Shown here one piece after another: positions 21,475-22,894 of a stretch of DNA of 22,894 nucleotides. The translations under genes and the position numbers were made by a program. Location of the stretch: positions 1-22,894 of the forward strand of contig DASZLD010000031.1 of NCBI GenBank assembly GCA_035552655.1, given 5' to 3'. The stretch's first letter is position 1, and every line of letters begins with the position of its first letter. The DNA comes from DASXMT01 sp035552655. GTDB lineage: Bacteria > Actinomycetota > Acidimicrobiia > Acidimicrobiales > RAAP-2. The notes beneath the pieces are model-generated. The model was not told the origin of the DNA, searched no databases, and saw nothing but the letters and a program-made list of their open reading frames with translations.

Positions 21475-22290
21475 TCAGTCGATCCGACGGAGAAAGACGC
21501 TGACCGAGGTGAAGAGCCGACCCTGGTGCTCCAGGATGATGTGCGGGTAGTCCGGTTCCTGGTTGTAGCTGTTGGCCACGGCGTCGCTGAGGGAGAGCAC
21601 GGTCGACCGTGTGGGCGAGCTCACCGAGAAGTCAATGGGCTCGACCAGGGCCAGCCCGGGGATGCTCTCGCAGACGCCCACCAATTGTTCGGGCGAGCTG
21701 AGCAGCAGGTGGCCTTCTTCCAGCGGCTCGGCACCGTTGATCACGACCTCGGTGGTCAGGGCGACGATCCCGCCGATTCTGACCACCCGGCGCTGCTCGC
21801 TCAGTGCTCGGCGTACCCCGTCGATGCCACCGAAGTGCTCGATCGAGCTGAGGCTGTAGACGGCATCGAAAGTCTGGTCCTCGTAGCGCAAGTCGAGCGC
21901 ATCCATGTACTGGACCACCAGGTGACGTCGATTGTACGGGAACGGCGCCACCGCGTCCGGGTCCAACAAGATGGCGGCATCGGCCTCCTTTTCGGCAAAG
22001 TTACCGGTGCCGTAGATGTCGGTGGCGAAGACCCAGCGGACCAGGTTGGTGAGCTCGAAGAGAACCGCCTCCTGCCCGGCGGCCACGGCCAGGACCATCC
22101 CCTCGGCCGGCAACGCCCCCAGATGAACCAGCCCGTCCAGGAGCTGGGCGAACTCCCAGTGCTTCCGGTGCTCCATCGCCGCCGGGTACTGAGGATGGGC
22201 AGCGGCGAATCCGGGAAGGACACGGCGCATCGTCGCCGTTCGAGTGGGGATGTCCCAATCCTCGATGTTGCAGACCTTGTTCAGCCGCAC
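21475..22290 (-). CDS. SAM-dependent methyltransferase-like protein
   Basis: 271 residues with a class I methyltransferase layout. Motif I region VLAVAAGQEAVLFELTN (66-82), acidic end of strand 2 ATDIYG, a charged motif II region VVQYMDALDLRYEDQTFDAVYSLSSIEHFGG, then RVVRIGGIVALTTEVVING. Motif I lacks the usual GxGxG (it reads AVAAGQE), which is seen in some subfamilies. The SSIEHFG segment is typical of the family. The GTG start at 22290 reads RLNKVCNIEDWDIPT. Substrate unknown. It is transcribed toward the sulfur cluster, and its stop lies just upstream of the dioxygenase promoter, so it is probably a separate transcript. Confidence 0.8.
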   Translation of the reverse strand: MRLNKVCNIEDWDIPTRTATMRRVLPGFAAAHPQYPAAMEHRKHWEFAQLLDGLVHLGALPAEGMVLAVAAGQEAVLFELTNLVRWVFATDIYGTGNFAEKEADAAILLDPDAVAPFPYNRRHLVVQYMDALDLRYEDQTFDAVYSLSSIEHFGGIDGVRRALSEQRRVVRIGGIVALTTEVVINGAEPLEEGHLLLSSPEQLVGVCESIPGLALVEPIDFSVSSPTRSTVLSLSDAVANSYNQEPDYPHIILEHQGRLFTSVSVFLRRID

Positions 22291-22320
22291 TCGGGCACGG
22301 TACCAGCCGTGTTCAGCTCT

Positions 22321-22542
22321 TCACATGATCTGGCGCCGGCACCCCGACGACCGAACTCCCCCACCCCGGTGCTCCCCGCCCGGCCCCACCCGATGCGCTC
22401 CGATCTTGCTCGTGGCCTCCAGATCCTTGGCGAAGTACACGGTGTCGATGCGAGCCCAGTAGATGGCGCTCATGCACATGGGGCAGGGAGCGCCGCTGAT
22501 ATAGATCTCATGTCCGACCAGCATCTTTGCCCGCTCGGGCAC
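22321..22542 (-). pseudogene. Remnant of a CMP/dCMP (guanine)-type nucleoside deaminase
   Basis: The stretch GHEIYISGAPCPMCMSAIYW followed by ARIDTVYFAKDLEATSKIG is a clear match to the zinc-binding PCxxC half of tRNA-adenosine/guanine deaminase-like proteins. The first half of the domain, with the catalytic HAE motif, is absent upstream, where the frame closes at a TGA at 22597-22599. The resemblance also stops abruptly after SKIG, where the family continues with a Phe-Asp-rich helix; instead a Gly/Arg-rich shadow sequence runs to the stop. Both ends are therefore broken and the product cannot be an active deaminase. The GTG at 22542 is only nominal. Confidence 0.7.
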
Positions 22543-22584
22543 CGGATCGGTTGAACCCTCGGGACGGGGTATGAGCTCGTCCCG

Positions 22585-22630
22585 TGTCTCTGGCGATCAC
22601 AGTCCGGTGTCACTGGCGATCACAGTCGGT
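22585..22630. repeat. Two 23-bp direct repeats resembling an insertion-sequence end
   Basis: TGTCTCTGGCGATCACAGTC (22585-22604) and TGTCACTGGCGATCACAGTC (22608-22627) differ at one base and repeat with a 23-bp period. A TGTC start, repeated subterminal copies and a position right beside a broken gene recall the ends of IS21-like elements, but no inverted partner and no recognisable transposase lie in the window. Between here and 22737 I see nothing else identifiable. Confidence 0.6.
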
Positions 22631-22737
22631 TTGCAGAGGTAAGAGGCCGCTCTCAATGACAGGAGGCCGCGCCCGCCGGGAACACCGAAGAACGATGACC
22701 GAGCACCCGCTCGCCTCATGATGTCGCCCGCTAGCCA

Positions 22738-22893
22738 TCAGACGTCGGGAGCGAACTCGGGTAGGGCAACCTCGGCACGCCGACGAGGCGCATCCAGGGA
22801 CACCAGGACGAAGTCTCGGGTCTCGCCTTTGGACAGCACGTCCCTAGCCTTGCCCGGAGCGGGACGGCCGAGAAGGCTCAGGGGCACATGCGC
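22738..22893 (-). CDS. C-terminal fragment of an unidentified protein (S1-like tail?)
   Basis: The frame is open from the right edge to a TGA at 22738-22740 and gives 51 residues. The last part, DVLSKGETRDFVLVSLDAPR followed by RRAEVALPEF, resembles the final strands of an S1/OB-fold RNA-binding domain (pattern: VLxxGD, VxVxxxD, RRRxxLxL). That is pattern resemblance only. If the repeats at 22585 are an insertion-sequence end, this could instead be a transposon protein. Codon use looks coding. I do not recognise the gene. Confidence 0.4.
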   Translation of the reverse strand, partial: AHVPLSLLGRPAPGKARDVLSKGETRDFVLVSLDAPRRRAEVALPEFAPDV

Positions 22894-22894
22894 C

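Noticed and set aside
22585..22894. Complete insertion sequence
   Set aside because: No inverted copy of the repeat and no recognisable transposase were found in the window; only an IS-end-like repeat can be claimed.

Overview
The window is GC-rich, mostly coding on the minus strand, uses many GTG starts and has short intergenic gaps. Together with a DUF222/13E12-type HNH endonuclease tail, a UvrD2-like helicase, an MCR-type racemase and a Gly/Ser-rich HtrA-like protease, this points to a high-GC actinomycete. An Acidimicrobiia-like lineage is my guess; there is no rRNA or tRNA here to prove it.

Layout. 1-304: 3' end of an HNH endonuclease gene. 453-3341: MFS transporter and alpha-methylacyl-CoA racemase (minus). 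3632-5425: membrane-anchored HtrA/PDZ serine protease. 5764-10196: a minus-strand run transcribed as alpha/beta-hydrolase, membrane-anchored MurF-like ligase, D-Ala-D-Ala ligase, PH-domain membrane protein. 10430-12193: UvrD2-like helicase (plus), convergent with exonuclease III and a FabZ-like dehydratase (12240-13475). 13680-21286: a sulfur-scavenging cluster. 21475-22290: a methyltransferase. 22321-22894: debris (deaminase remnant, IS-end-like repeats, the C-terminal tail of another gene).

The functional centrepiece is the minus-strand cluster 21286-13680. In order of transcription it holds a TauD/TfdA dioxygenase, a substrate-binding protein, a second dioxygenase, an SsuC-type permease, an SsuB-type ATPase, a third, AtsK/Rv3406-like dioxygenase, and an FMN-dependent NtaA/SnaA/DszA-family monooxygenase. 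Inferred job: import organosulfur compounds (sulfonates, alkyl sulfate esters) and release sulfite or sulfate by both Fe(II)/2-oxoglutarate and flavin chemistry. No FMN reductase, sulfite reductase or dedicated regulator lies in the window. A four-copy 22-bp tandem array and two small hairpins sit between the first dioxygenase gene and the rest. A good sigma70-like promoter overlapped by an inverted repeat precedes the first dioxygenase gene.

A second recurring theme is short tandem repetition. I count a dozen arrays in 23 kb. Those inside genes all have periods divisible by three (9, 12, 15, 18), while most of those between genes do not (5, 10, 14, 16, 22). Several expand loops in otherwise conserved enzymes (MFS, MurF, SsuB), and the HtrA PDZ domain and the helicase carry Gly/Ser-rich inserts.
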